Of a stretch of 64,000 bases of DNA, positions 1-12,476 are shown piece after piece. The notes under the pieces are model-generated. The model saw nothing but the letters and a program-made list of their open reading frames with translations. It did no database searches and was not told where the DNA came from. The position numbers were made by a program, and so were the translations under genes. The stretch comes from Mytilisepta virgata (Eukaryota; Mollusca; Bivalvia; Mytilida; Mytilidae): assembly GCA_028015205.1 (NCBI GenBank), contig CM051517.1:56977455-57041454 (forward strand). Direction: 5' to 3'. The number at the start of each line of letters is the position of its first letter. Within the stretch, counting starts at the first letter, position 1.

Positions 1-841
1 TAATTACATTATTATTCCTATTATCATGATTATAAATTTTTATTTTCTATCTTTCTGCAATAGATATAACTTATTTAAAACAGTCATAATATTTATTTTA
101 ATAAATTAAAATTTGCTTGTACGGTTTGAATATAGTTGGTTTTTTTGTGTGGGATAATCCGGGATCTAGACCTATTGACAAACACATTCTGAATCAGTGT
201 TGAGCTCTGGGTAAACATGGTAAAGTGGCAAAGTATGTAATTTAAGGTTATTTTTACAAATATATCTTTTTACTTGCTTGGGGTTTTATTTTTGGTCATA
301 TTTTAGACCAAACACGGCCTGAACGCCCCTTGTCATTTCTTTTCAGAAATAAATCATTCTCGAATACTAACAGGAAGATCTACAGTTTGATTGGAATTTA
401 CAATATGTAAATGTCAGTATTCGAATTAATATTATGTAAAGTTAGCAATGTATTTTCAAAAAGAAAACAACAAGAAACTCAAAATAAGTTGTAAAACCAA
501 TAATGTCTTAACTACCGACTTTAATTCCCATGGCTAAATTGACCTTGTATTGGTAAAAATAAGTTTTCCAATCTTCGTTTTGTGCACCTGAGTCTACCCC
601 CGGTTTTTTTGGTGGGGTCCATGTTGTTCATATTTTTTTAGTTTTTAATTGTAATGCATGTATTGTTTTGGTCTTGTCTTCGTTGTTCTCCGGAGTTTGT
701 CAGTTGTTTCGATTTTTCCCACCTTCAAATATTTCTTTGGTATTTCTTGACTTTACTTAAATATTGGAAACCCTTACACATATACACAATATACTTTCAA
801 AATAACTATAAATCTATGGAATTCGTCTGATTTATTTTTAG
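1..841. other. Upstream region of the C1q gene, no gene seen
   Basis: AT-rich non-coding DNA. I see no coding exon on either strand. The text around 581-720 (a T-run, GGTGGGGTCC, then a T/G-rich tract) resembles a dispersed mussel repeat, but I cannot confirm this. The last bases, 829-841, form a pyrimidine-rich tract ending in TAG. This fits a splice acceptor just before the C1q start-codon exon, so at least one 5' untranslated exon probably lies further upstream. Confidence 0.5.
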
Positions 842-852
842 GAAACAGAAAC

Positions 853-3179
853 ATGTTTGTTCTAGCTGTTTTTTCCACGTGCCTCTTAATTGGTGCCAGT
901 ACAAGTCAGACTACACTGGAAATCTTTCCAGAATTTCAAGCACTAAAAAATGAAGTCAACAACCTTAAATTGAAAGTAAAAACGCAGTCCACCGAATTAA
1001 CAATATTGAAAAATAAATGTAAGTTTTCTAGAATGTTTTTGCTTGCTGTATCTTTCTTGACTGCTCAGATTTGTTTTCTGACAAAAACACACCTTAGTCT
1101 TTTGTGGTGGAGGGAGGCACAGGTGTTTTTCGAAAAAATGTTTTATTCATAATTAAAAAAAAATATTCAGAAATAAAGTGGGGAAAAAATGTTTGATTTG
1201 CTTATAATTCAGCCTTCCAAACGATGTTATTATTTTCACTGTCACAAGTTATTATTATTTTTATTCTAATTTCTTTCTAAGCAACCATTAACCTTCGAGA
1301 TTCACATCCTATAACCATGAATATACTGAATTCATTAATGAATAAGGGGGTCTCTAGAGGTATATGCCCCACCCCCTAAATTTGTCCTTGTAACTTTCAT
1401 GACTTTGAAACCTTTGAGATCCCCAATGTATAAATATATTCTTACTCTTATTGTAAGACGCATTAATTGATGTATATTTGGGCTCCTTTAGGGGGTAAGC
1501 ACTACCTCCAAAAATAGATTTGTCTTTGTGACTTTGAAACCTTTGAGATCCCACCCTATAGCTATATATTTTTTACATGTCTCACAGTACTCATTATTAG
1601 AAGACGCATTCTTTGATGTATATTGCGGGTTCCTAAGGGTGTATACCCAAATCTAGACCTCCCCCCTTCAAAATCACAAATTTCAGTTATATGGTAATGG
1701 CTTAGATCACGATTTTATAAACCGTATTTATTTTTTCTCCTTATTGGAAAACACATTCAAGAGTTCCTTCGTTCATCAGCTTAAGGTGGGAAACTTCGTT
1801 TGGGAGTTTTAGTGATGGAATCCCAACAGAATTTACTACTTGTTTTCATGACAGATAGAAAGTAACAAAAACAACGAAGAATAAATAAATCTTTAGGTAT
1901 AACTTACAAACGTCAAAAATTAAAAACAACAAACTTCATCATTCTTTGTTTTGTATTCACAAATAACATTTCCGAAATACAAATTACTTTGTTTGGGTAA
2001 TCTCAAATTAATTATGCCGGGATCATTAAACTTATGGATGAATTTTCTTCTTTTTTTTTTACAAAATTTGGATGTTCTGGAATATATACATGATATATGA
2101 CCCTTCATCGAGACATTTCTGTGAAGTTTTATGCAATTTCAAGTGCGTTTAGGTATTTCAAAGAAAGGCTATATTTCTGACTTTATATTCAATAATTATA
2201 AAGTGCCAAAATGTCAACCACAGATTTATCTGTATATTTCAAGAGTAACTATTTTATTTGGTGATTGAAAAAAAAAAAACTTTTAGATCTTCAAAACATA
2301 CTTGCGATTAATCGAGAATAATCAGGGGTGAGATTCCCCCCCCCCCCCCCCCCCCCCCCCCCTCGTTAAAAGTGAAATTTTGAAAATTAACCAAACATGT
2401 AAAAGAATTTAAATTTATGGGTGAGACTTCTAAATTTAAAAGACATTTATGCATTTTCGGACCAAAAGTTAATAATTTAGTTTAATCGTCATTATTTATC
2501 AAATTTCCATCATTTGGCGCCCGTCATGCCGACCATACCAATTTTTGATGCACAAGATTTGCACATTTCGTTGATTTACGACTCATCAGTTTTGCTCAAG
2601 GCTTAATTAATATGTTGCAAACCAAAAAATAATAGTTTCATTTTCCACATATTTAACTTCCTGTCAATATACATAATTAGGAACCCTTCCAAATCTTTTA
2701 AGAAAAAAGAATATGGAGGGGAGGGGGGTGCTTTAAAACAACATCTAACTATTTTTTTTTCAATTTGAGTCAATCAGAATGTGACATTCACATACACAAG
2801 GAGTTCAAACTTAAATAATCCAACGGTTGGATCAACGGTAGTATTCAACAAACGTATTGCAGACACTTCGAATGGCTACAACCCGTACAACGGCAACTTC
2901 AACGCACGTGTTGCCGGATATTACTTTTTTGAGTTAAATATTGGTTTGACATCGGAAGCTAAGAATTGTTGGATAACCATCCAAAAAAATGCTCGAGAAG
3001 TTGTTGGTGCTTTTGCCATAGCCAATGGGGGATCATATGACAGCGCTTCAGCATCAACTGTTATTCATCTTAGTAAAGAAGATAGAGTTTGGCTTCGTAA
3101 CAAAGGATATCAGGGTGATGCTTGCAATGTGGATGATGAGACGTCGTTTTTCTCAGGGTTCCTTTTGTATCCTGATTAA
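853..3179 (+). CDS. Secreted C1q domain-containing protein (two coding exons)
   Basis: Coding exons are 853..1018 and 2770..3179. The donor is GT at 1019 (GTAAGT) and the acceptor AG at 2768-2769. Exon 1 ends in phase 1 and the join restores a 191-aa frame ending in TAA. Residues 1-19 form a signal peptide (MFVLAVFSTCLLIGASTSQ). Residues 25-54 are a short heptad-like helix (FQALKNEVNNLKLKVK...), the usual oligomerising stalk. Residues 60-190 are a C1q globular domain, with VVFNKRI, GYNPYNGNFNARVAGYYFF and the terminal SFFSGFLLYPD. There is no collagen region, so this is the short secreted type that is greatly expanded in bivalves, where such proteins act as pattern-recognition lectins in haemolymph; the ligand here is unknown. 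ATTAAA at 3206 and 3218 are possible poly(A) signals. The domain looks intact. The exact second-exon start (2770) rests on phase, because a second AG at 2776-2777 breaks the frame. Confidence 0.88.
1340..1680. repeat. Two-copy tandem repeat in the C1q intron
   Basis: Two diverged units of about 160 bp share CTTTGAAACCTTTGAGATCC (near 1402 and 1530), AGACGCATT (near 1457 and 1602) and TGATGTATAT (near 1469 and 1614). They lie inside the 1019..2769 intron. The open frame on the minus strand here only reflects the repeat. Confidence 0.7.
2337..2362. repeat. Poly-C tract in the C1q intron
   Basis: An uninterrupted run of about 26 C, with a T-rich acceptor region downstream. Its length is likely polymorphic or uncertain in the assembly. 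Confidence 0.85.
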
Positions 3180-3289
3180 TATCAAACACCTTACTTTAAA
3201 GTACTATTAAAGCTACCATTAAAGAGTAGAAACTTTGATTCTTGTCAAGATTATATAATTAAAAATTAAAGGAAATATGGGGTAAATAT

Positions 3290-3545
3290 CGATAATAGAA
3301 TAGAGAATGGAAACGGGGAATGTGTCAAAGATACAACAACCTAACCAAAGGGCAGAAAACAGCCAAAGGCTACTAATGGGTCTTCAACGCAGCGAGAAAA
3401 TTGCGTACCCTGGGGCGGGCTTCAGCTGGTCCCTAAACAATAATGCATACTACTTCAGCGAAATGGACGCCACACTTAACTCCTAAACATACAAATGAAC
3501 CAAAATTTTAAAAAACACACAGAAGACCACAACATAGAAAACGTT
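3290..3545. repeat. Dispersed mussel-type repeat
   Basis: The text beginning GAATGGAAACGGGGAATG, then GTGTCAAAGATACAACAAC, CAGCCAAAGG, TGGGTCTTCAACGCAGCGAG and CTTCAGCTGGTCCCTAAAC matches from memory a very common dispersed repeat of Mytilus genomes and transcripts. Short pieces of the same repeat recur at about 10848-10890 (GAATGGAAATGGGGATTG) and 15095-15165 (GGGACAGGTGCAAAAAATG). No frame is conserved. Confidence 0.6.
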
Positions 3546-4429
3546 CGATAATTACAAAATGAAGTAATCGTACTTCAACAAAAGGCACTCATATTCTACG
3601 AACGATTATAAATTATTTATAAATTAAAAATCAACACATAAATAGAAGCAACCAACCTTCAGCTGTACAGACACTTAGTTATCAAATAAACAATTTCATT
3701 AAAATGTTAATATTTCAAATACTCAACAATTGTGCCATGTGCACCTAGTACAGGTAAAGGCATCTACAATTAAACTGAGAGAAAACTACACATTATTCAA
3801 TGTTGAAACAACATTTAATGGCTAATTCCACTTTTCTTGCTTTCAAAGTAAACATGGTGTCAACAAATAGATTTGATGAGTAACAATTTTACCACATTAA
3901 TATTATTGTCATGCTGATGAAATATACAATTTTTACGGTTTTTTAGTCAATAGTGTTGAGACAATTGAGATCCACATTGCTCAGGGTTTGCACTATGGCT
4001 CTTAGAGACTCATATTAATCAGTACATGTATTTTTTAATGCAAATGTGATTGATCCTAACAAACGTACAAATATATACTAGTATCCAGAAGTGAATAACG
4101 CATCATACTACAAAACTAATAGGTGGGTAGGTGGCTTGGTATTTATCATCATTAAAAACTGATGCTACACGGGCTGGTAGAGAAAACTTCAAAATTTTAA
4201 ATGTGTGATCTGAAGGCTCACAGGAGCTTGACTTTATTTGCACACCAAAAAATCATTTTTTCTTCAGGCACATTGCAATGTATAATGTAAGCTGTCAAAC
4301 TACCATGATGAAAATGATCTTAGTTGACAATCTAGGGATACAGTTCTGAAAAAGGACTGCATGCCTCGAACCATTTTTACAAAGTTGGATCAGTGGCTTT
4401 CAGAAAAATAATCTTTAAGTAAATTTTCT
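3546..4429. other. Intergenic AT-rich stretch, nothing recognised
   Basis: No coding signature, RNA gene or clear inverted repeat was seen. Confidence 0.4.
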
Positions 4430-5290
4430 ATAGGGCTCCATATTAAAATAAGTAGCCATCTTGGTTTGCGATACTGATCATCGGATACTATTCTGAAAAA
4501 GGATCAGCTATAGACCGTTGCTGGCAGGAATAAATCTAATTGGCGCGGTGTTTTCAGAAAGGAAAAAGAACTTTCCCACTGGGTCCTATATTCGACTGAA
4601 CTCTGATTTAGCCTTAAACTTTATTGGCATTGGATACAATTTTGAAAGAGGACCACCTAGTTTAGTTTCATCTGAGTGTGGCAGCGATTTCAGACACGAT
4701 CTTTGAGTGAAACTTCCCATACATTCCATTGTTAGAATAAGTTTGTTTGTTACGGCCATCAAAGTCACCGGATGCAATTCTGACAGAGGACCACCTAGGG
4801 ACCATTGCTGCAAAGTTTGATTCCAATTGGTTCAGTATTTTCAGACAAGAAAATTTTTAAGGGAAATGTCCTACATGTGTATATATTAAACCCATTCCTG
4901 CCATATTTAATTTCAACTTTGTTAGAGGAACCTACGTTAATTAGTTCAATCTGCTATGGCGGGCATTTTGGTTGGCAGTCTGGATAATCGAGAGAAGAAG
5001 GTCTTTAAGTAAAATTTCGTTGTGGCTGCCATATTGGTCGGCTGTGAGCGTCATTACAGTTTTAAAGGACCATTATGCAAGATTGATTAATAAGCATAGT
5101 AGTTTCAGAGAAAAACAAATCTTCAATTGTATTTCCCCTTGGGCCCCGCATGAATGTTAAACTAAGTTACGTTATCGGTTATCTTGGTTGGTAGTCAACA
5201 TACTCGGATACACTTCTGACAGAAGACCATCCAGGTACCATTGCTGCCTACTTTGTTTCCACCTGTCCACCCGGTTTAAGAAAAATATGA
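4430..5290. repeat. Old tandem-repeat module (GGCCATCTTGG family)
   Basis: Degenerate repeats contain a CCATCTTGGTT-like core (near 4456, 4756, 4960 and 5180), GGATACAATTTTGAAAGAGGACCACC-like text and a TTTCAGA(C/G)AAGAAAAT-like text. The same words occur, better preserved, at 8.2-9.3 kb. Short frames in this stretch are repeat shadows. Confidence 0.65.
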
Positions 5291-6980
5291 TTAAAGTATA
5301 TTCATTCCTAAAGTTCAAGGGTCCTAATTAAGATGATTTATATCATTATAATAATTTTTTTATACGTATTCTAGTTATTATGTAGTATAATAGATTATAT
5401 AACTTGTTTTAAAAGTATAAAGAATCTTCACTAGTCTTATTGTGTGATCTGGTATAGAATTTACTAGACTTTATAATAAAACGTATCACAAAATACCGAA
5501 ATAAATTTGTATACTTAGGGGCGTAGACAAAACTGAAGTGTACTTTAGAAAAAATGTCGACGAGGGTTCTTGGGTCCGCTCAAGTGAAAAAGATAATTTG
5601 TGTTGTACTTATTCAAATGCTTACAAATACGAAACCTTAGTCTTTCAATACATTTCACCATTTATCTGACATCCCACAACAAGAAATGACCCTTTTACAT
5701 TAGAGGAACCTGGAGTAGTCAATTGTATGGCTGTATTAATTGATGGGTAAAAATTCTGTACTACAAAGCAAGTTATTATTTTTTCACAAACTATACTCGT
5801 AACATGATGTTCCTTTAGAACAATTTTATTCCAAACCGAAATGAAATCTCTTTTACCGCACCTGGACTGTCTGGCTTTTACTAATAATTACCTAATAAGG
5901 TCTATCAATTAGTTTCATTTCCAAAAAATCTGAAACACATGACTCAATAATTTTGATTTTCATATAAAGCCTTGATGCTACATAAAAATGAAGTACATTT
6001 ACACATTTTAATTTTTTCTCTTATCAAACTACCAACCAGATTGCATAGGTTATTCCTGTTTCTGAAAGTCAAAGTTTCAAAATTCCATAAATATCACGAG
6101 TAAAGCGAGCCATGGTTTCTCTGACTTTTGGTTTTGTTTTGCTTTTATTACTCATGGTGTTTTAATAACATCTTGCTTTCCAAAATATTGATTGCTGTTT
6201 GTTTAATGTTGGATTGCAAATTATAATTATCTGTCAAGAAATATTTCTCCAAAACGGCACTTCATCATTTATAACGGGGGCATTAGGTTACAATGATGAC
6301 AGCCCGGCGTGAGAAAGATCAATGTTATAAACATACGTAAGAAATTTTAATTTGACAGGGAATGTAGATCACAATAGTTAGGGAGGTTACATCTACGATA
6401 AATTTTTGAAATTTTCATCTGCTTTTTCTTAAAGAAGGCTTATATTAAGATATCAGTTACAAGGTTACGGAAATTCTTTCGTAAATTCAGATTACAAGCA
6501 AAATGTATTTAATTTTTTTACATACTTTAAAAGACTACACGTAATAAACAGACTTATATTTTCATCTCCCTTTTTATTTTTAAGGCATGGTGATACAAGG
6601 TTACATTGGTTTCTGAATAGTTTCTAAGTTTTGGTATTTATATCTTCAGATTGGATACCTTTTCTCAAATATTTGGTGAAGTACCCACTTTGAGATTCTT
6701 GCAATTCCGAGGTCATATTCAGATGAGGTCTCTATTGAGCCAAGCCCATCCTGGGTAAATCTCCATACAACACTTACATTTATGACTTGTTTTTATTGAA
6801 GTCTGCATTGGTCTTTATTATATAAGTGGGGGCTATACTGCATTCACATTTTTTGTCACAATTTTCTGAACTTCTACTTGGCAGAATGATTTCACATAAT
6901 TGGTATGTAGTTTTGAAATGATGAGTTGTTAGTTGTCTCCTATTTTCAATCCTCTCGGACCCCAACTTCCTGTTTGACGA
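5291..6980. other. Intergenic AT-rich stretch, nothing recognised
   Basis: No exon, RNA gene or strong repeat was identified. Frames at 6780-7046 lack any recognisable domain and run into the repeat module that follows. Confidence 0.4.
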
Positions 6981-7025
6981 GACTTTGACTTTGTGAAAAA
7001 ATGTGTGAGTCTTCCAAGGAAGACA

Positions 7026-7903
7026 TGTGTCGCCTGCGGACGTCAATTTTTACAAAAAATATTAAAATTTTCTAAAAATGAAATATATGCACACCTTTGC
7101 ATTAAAGTTAATGCACAGAGAAAGTTTAATCAAATTGCTGTGAGCCGTTATGGAGTAGTTGAGGATAGAAGTTTTTAACCCCCCCCCTTTTTTCAAAAAT
7201 GTCAATTTTTACAAAGAAAAAATTTAAATTTTTTAAAAATGAAATATGTATGCACACCTGTACATTAAGATTAATGCACAGAGAAAGTTTCATCAAATTC
7301 CTTTGAGCAGTGATGGAGTAGTTGAGGATAGAAGTTTTTACCCCCCCCCCCCCTTTTTTTCAAAAATGTTAATTTTTAGGGAAAAAAATTAAAATGTTCT
7401 AAAAATGAAATATATATGCACTCCTGTGCATTAAGGTTAATGCACAGAGAAAGTTTCATCAAATTCCTTTGAGCGGTTATAGAGTAGTTGAGGATAGAAG
7501 TTTTGCCCCCCCCCCCCCCTTTTTTTTGGCAAAAATGTCAATTTGTACAAAAAAAAATTTAAAGTTTTCTAAAAATGAAATATATATGCACACCTTTGCA
7601 TTAAGCTTAATGCACAGAGAAAGTTTCATCAAATTCCTTTGAGCGGTTATGGAGTAGTTGAGGATATAAGTTTTGAAACCCCCCCTTTTTTCAAATATGT
7701 CAATTTTTACGAAAAAATTTTAAAAATTTCAAAAAATAAAATATATATGCACGCCTGTGAAAGAGAAAGTTTCATCAAATTCCTTTGAGCGGTTTACGAG
7801 CAGTTAAGGATAGAAGAAAAGTGTGACGACGCAAGACGCAAGACGACGCAAGACGACAGATAGTGATCCCTATGTGTCGACCATGCGTTCCGCAGGAGAC
7901 ACA
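7026..7903 (+). repeat. Tandem array, about 5 units of 160-169 bp, bounded by a 15-bp inverted repeat
   Basis: Units begin with GTCAATTTTTAC at about 7042, 7201, 7368, 7537 and 7699. Each carries TTAATGCACAGAGAAAGTTT, CAAATTCCTTTGAGCGGTTA and GGATAGAAGTTTT, then a poly-C and poly-T tract. The array is bracketed by TGTGTCGCCTGCGGA (7026-7040) and its near-perfect reverse complement TCCGCAGGAGACACA (7889-7903). Between the last unit and the right end is a short GACGCAAGACGA run. The layout fits a non-autonomous mobile module with a tandem core. Confidence 0.8.
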
Positions 7904-8184
7904 AAAACAACTTTACACATAAAAAATTATGTCACATTTTTCTCAGCTTATACTGGGCAGAATTTCCATGTTTATTTTTTAACAAGTGGCGGTATCCTTA
8001 TCACGACATCGCGTGCAAATTCTTGTTCTTGACATTTTAAATACTGTTCATTTCTCCTCGTTTTTTCGTGTTTTCGATATCAGTGGCATTTTCTTTTGGT
8101 TTTTTCCTTGGTGCCTCGTCTTTCGATTCTCTCTTCAAATAGGTTATTACTTCAAAAAGAAAGTACTACGTACAACAACTTGAG

Positions 8185-9300
8185 ACTCCCTGGGGCCTGT
8201 ATCGCTCACCTGGATTCAATTTGTAAATCAAAAGCCACAAAAACACATCAGAAACAACGGTCTGTATTATTGGACATAATTTTGAAAGGGGACAATCAAA
8301 TAACCTGGGCTGCCAAGTCTGGTTCCAATTGGCCAATTGCTTTCAGACAAGAAGATTTTTAAAATAAATTTTCCCATAGGGTCCTATGCTAAACTAAGGT
8401 CGACTGTAGTGGCCATCTTTGTTGACAGTGCAGGTCATCTGACACAATTCTGAAATAGAACGACCAAAGCACCATTTCTGCCAAGTTTGGTTCAAATTGG
8501 CTCAATAGTTTCAGACAAAAAGATTTTTATTAATTTCCCATAGGGTCCTATGATAAACTAAGTTCCGCTGTGGCGGCCTTCTTGGTTGACATTCGGAGTC
8601 ATCTGACACAATACTAAAAGAGGACCACATAAAGACCATTTCTACAAAGTCTTGTTCCAATTGGCTTAGTGGTTTCAGACAAGAAGATCTTTTAATGAAT
8701 TTCCCATAGTGTCCTATGTTTAACAAAGTTCGGCTGTGAAGGCCATCTTTATTGTCATTCCAGGTCATTGGACGAACTTCTGAAAGAGGACCACCTAACG
8801 ACCATTTCTGTCAAGGTTTTGGTTCCAATTGGCTTAATGGTTTTAGAAAAGAAGATTTTTAAATGAATTTTCCCATATTGTCCTTTGTTAAACTAAGTTC
8901 GGCGGTAGCGGCCATCTTGGTTGACTTTCTGGGTCATCGGACACAATGCTGAAAGAGGACAATTTAAGGATCAGTTCTGCCAAGTTTGGTTCCAATTGTC
9001 TTTGTCGTTTCAGACAAGTTGATTTTTTAATGAATTTTCCCATAGGGTCCTACATGTATGTTAAACTAATTACCGCTGTGTATGCGATATTAGTTGATAT
9101 TTTGGGTCATCGGACACAATTATGAAAGAGGACCACCTAAAGATCTTCTCTGCAAAGTTTGGTTCAAATATTTTTAGTCACAGCAGTCATGTCGGCTGGA
9201 AGTCGGGGATGCCGGACACAATTTTGAAAGGGGTCGCCCAAGGACCATTCCACCAAAGTTTGGTCCCAGTTGGCTGATCAGTTTCTTAAATAAAACCATG
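8185..9300 (+). repeat. Tandem array of 164-169 bp units (GGCCATCTTGG family)
   Basis: TTCCCATAGGGTCCTATG recurs at about 8371, 8535, 8701, 8870 and 9037, giving spacings of 164-169 bp. Each unit includes a TGGCGGCCATCTTGGTTGAC-like text, CATCGGACACAATTCTGAAA and GGTTCCAATTGGCT. The left edge carries GCCTGTATCGCTCACCTGG, a start word shared with the modules at 21.2 and 23.8 kb. The right end is not cleanly defined. Confidence 0.75.
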
Positions 9301-10315
9301 TAGCCAGCCGCCAGACTTGTGGTCATGTGGTGGTGTTTTGTGTGTGTGTTTTGTACAAAGGCTCGTCTTTATATCATTTATTTAAAATTGCTGACAATAA
9401 ACCCGTTTGGTACAGCAGTAGAAAGTTAAATTATAACAATGCACAAACACAAAGTCATAATAACCGTTATAGTTTTAAGTTATATAAAGACTATAATAAA
9501 ATAAATTATCTACTGTGGGCGTTAAAACTTGAGAGTCACGCTGTTTCAGCAAAATTATATTTCCTGCAGAGGAAAAAAGATAAGACTGTATAGTTGCATC
9601 ATTTTCCGCTTTGTTCAGACTGCAGGAAAGAGCAGATCACTTACAATTTTATATTTAGGCCACGCTATTTTAGGTGCATCATCACAAACTTAATAGGGGA
9701 CCGTTTCAAAATAAATCATTCTGTTTACACATCTCATACTGTAAGATTTTATAATACATATTTTTTTTTTTTGGAATTATGAAGAAGTATTTATTAAACG
9801 TGTATGTCTGTTGATTTTCAAACTGAACCTTTTTTATATAAAATAATTTACTCGGAAAAAGTTTTAAAGCGTCAGTTGAGAGTGGAAAAGCTTAGGATAG
9901 TCATGGTAGTACTTTTAAATACTTTTTAAATACTTTATAAGATATCATGATCATCTGAAGTCGGGACAAAGAAACAACACTTTTACAGCTAATTTTCATC
10001 CATTTCATGTTTGAGCGAAAGTGTTTTCAAGCTGTAAAGGTAAAATAGACTTGCTACAAGTCACTTTCTTTTTTACTTTCATTTCTTTCTCGTGTTAAAT
10101 GTAACAGTTGCTATCAGAGAGCCATATATGATATTGCGATAATTGCAGGAGAAAGCCTTCCTTCAGCAGTTAATCACTAAATGCATATTGTATCTCTACT
10201 AGCATCACAGGACTGTTGTAAGAAATACTTTCAAAAGTTCGTAGAAAGGCGAATTGATGATACGGTGACAGAAATGAAATATATCTTTACAAACATATCG
10301 TCGGAGTAATACAGG
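9301..10315. other. Intergenic stretch, nothing recognised
   Basis: AT-rich. The small frames at 9327-9593 and 9594-9782 have no recognisable domain and no splice support. Confidence 0.4.
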
Positions 10316-10720
10316 CAGGCATTTTTACCTGCGTCGCCAAAGGCGGAAGCAGGTCTAAAAGTCGGGCAACTCCGTCCGTCCATCCGTCTGACCGTCACAT
10401 AATAGGGTACCTACTTTGTACTCCAAACACCATAAACCCGGCAATTCTGAAATTTTGCATACCTATTCTGAACACATCGAAGATGTGCACCTACCCTTTT
10501 GTAGTGATTTGAGAAAAAAATGGTCAAATTTATCAAATGTTGAACTTACTCATTTTTAGACACATCAGGTATGAAGGGTACCTATGTTTGTGTAATCTGA
10601 AACTCAAACACCTTTCACCTGGCATTTCTGACATTTTGCACACTTATTCTGACCACATAGAACACATGACTACTTTGAGAAATCTGAAAATCTGACGCCT
10701 TTTACTCAGCCCTTATGAAA
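10316..10720. repeat. Dispersed repeat with leading hairpin
   Basis: It starts with a foldback ACCTGCGTCGCCAAAGGCGG-AAGCAGGT (10328-10355), followed by GGGCAACTCCGTCCGTCC and about two diverged units sharing GGTACCTA...TTGT..TCTGAAACTC, CCGGCAATTCTGAAATTTTG / CTGGCATTTCTGACATTTTG and AACACAT. It is another example of a hairpin-headed tandem module. Confidence 0.55.
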
Positions 10721-11039
10721 ATTGAGCATATGAATAGAGCATAAATTGAACATACCGGTATTAATTTTTTATCTCTTTTTGCTCGTGTATTTCCTTAGAG
10801 GAGTTTTAAAGCAGATGGCCAAGACATGACAGTCATTTAATATAACAGTAAGAATGGAAATGGGGATTGTGTCAGAAATAACAGCCCGACAAAAAAGTTA
10901 TGCCTTTCCTCTCAAGAATAAAATAAAACTTATTTTCTGCTAAGAGATCAATATAGAATAACCTACTAAATCTTACAAATGGTAGACAAACTTCAAGTCT
11001 TATGGAAACTGAGAACAGTGGACAATAAATATTCTCTTA

Positions 11040-11420
11040 TTTGCATGCAACGTGTTATGCCGGGGATATAGCAATACCCGTGTCCGTTCGGATTTTGTTA
11101 ACGCTCTCAATTCTACAGTTCTCTAAGGATTTTAACCAAATTTATAATTGAAGGTGTGTATTGACAATACCTCGAATTACAAGTCCGAAAATGAGTGCTC
11201 TCGGATAATTTTTGGGGCGCGTTATTACTGCCCTCGACTTAGTTTTTCCGATCAACTTCTTCTAAGCGCTCTAAATTCTACATTTCTTGATGGATTTTAA
11301 CTAAAATTACATGAAAGGAGTATACTGACGATACCTTGATAAACTATGAAAACTAGCGCTCTGGGATAACTTTTGTGGGAGTTACTGCTCTTGAGTTAGT
11401 TTCTTCCTATCAACTTCGTG
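11040..11420. repeat. Two-copy tandem repeat, unit about 175 bp
   Basis: Shared words include GCTCTCAATTCTACAGTTCT / GCTCTAAATTCTACATTTCT, GGATTTTAACCAAATTTATA / GGATTTTAACTAAAATTACA and GCTCTCGGATAA / GCTCTGGGATAA. No coding signature. Confidence 0.65.
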
Positions 11421-11534
11421 TTAGCACCTTCAATAAACTTAGTTCAACACAGAATCATCCTTTCAAAGAACTATTACCGACTGGAACAAGCTACCTAACA
11501 ACATCAGTACTCTTTCAAAGTAGCCATATCTTTT

Positions 11535-11803
11535 TTTTTCTTTTTTTTTTGTGATAGTTGTGGTTTTACGCCGTTTTCAGCACATTTGGCCATTTTGCAG
11601 CGGCCAGTTTTTATTGGTGGAGGAAGCCGCAGTACCCGGAGAGAACACTGACCTTCGGTAGGAAAATTGGCAAACCTTTTAAATTTAGATCGGAGTCGAA
11701 CATATCCCCGCCACAGGTGAGATTCGAACTCACAACCCCAGTGTTGACAGGCTATTGATCATTAGTAGTCATGACGAACTACTTCAACCACTCGGCCACA
11801 TCT
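11535..11803 (-). mobile_element. tRNA-derived SINE, copy 1
   Basis: On the minus strand it begins with a tRNA-like head: GTGGCCGAGTGG (box A, about 11788-11799) and GTTCGAATCTC (box B, 11719-11729), the class II tRNA-Ser/Leu look. After the head comes a body shared with copies 2 and 3 (TCTCCGGGTACTGCGGCTTC, CCAATAAAAACTGGCC, CTGAAAACGGCGTAAAACC) and then an A-rich tail, read as the T-run at 11530-11550. The long spacer between A and B boxes suggests a decayed tRNA head. Bivalve tRNA-SINE families with this body are known; RUDI-like assignment is my guess. Confidence 0.8.
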
Positions 11804-11819
11804 AAATATCAACATTATT

Positions 11820-12470
11820 ATTAATCATACATACTCAATGTTTTGCTTTTTTTCTGTACATATTTTTGTTTCTTTTTTTAATTTTATTAACTATAAATTT
11901 ATTTAATCTATGTCTTGTTATAAGAATATGCTCTTCCTGTGACATAATCTTCAATTAGGTGGTCAATATTTGGTAGATGTAGATGTATGTAGGGCATGAT
12001 ATTTGTGTTGTACCCATAGTCTTATTTACAATATAGATAGCATTACTATAATGCTTTCGTATTGTAAATAGCGGCAGGGGACACTTGGCTACTCTGTAGC
12101 AATCTTGTTGATCTTGCTATCTAAGCTACGATAAACCAGAATATCATAATTTAATTACAAAATTTCGAATCAGTGAACGTTATATATTGCATTTCAGTTG
12201 AGACGGGAAGATATAAAAAGATCCCTTTGTACTAATAATGTCAAAGATGAGATGCATTTTCTTTTAGTTTGGTCTAAATATAACAAACTTAGAAAACACT
12301 TTTTTAATAAACGGTTAAAGCATTATCTTAACTTTTTGTAGGATATGAACAAACTTAACATTATACTAAATCCTACTTCTTATATGCTTGTTAATATAAC
12401 TGGACCCAATTGGCCCAGAGGTTTCAGATGAGAATTTAAAATGTATAATTTCACAGATAATGGAGGACAA
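11820..12470. other. Intergenic AT-rich stretch, nothing recognised
   Basis: No exon or strong repeat was identified. Confidence 0.4.
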
Positions 12471-12476
12471 CTGATG

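Noticed and set aside
2771..2780. Second AG (2776-2777) as the C1q exon 2 acceptor
   Set aside because: It would break the reading frame with exon 1; the AG at 2768-2769 keeps it.
7026..7903. CRISPR-like repeat array
   Set aside because: Units of about 160 bp are adjacent without unique spacers, and this is an animal genome.
11700..11803. A functional tRNA gene
   Set aside because: Box A and box B are too far apart, no clover-leaf closes, and the SINE body follows directly.
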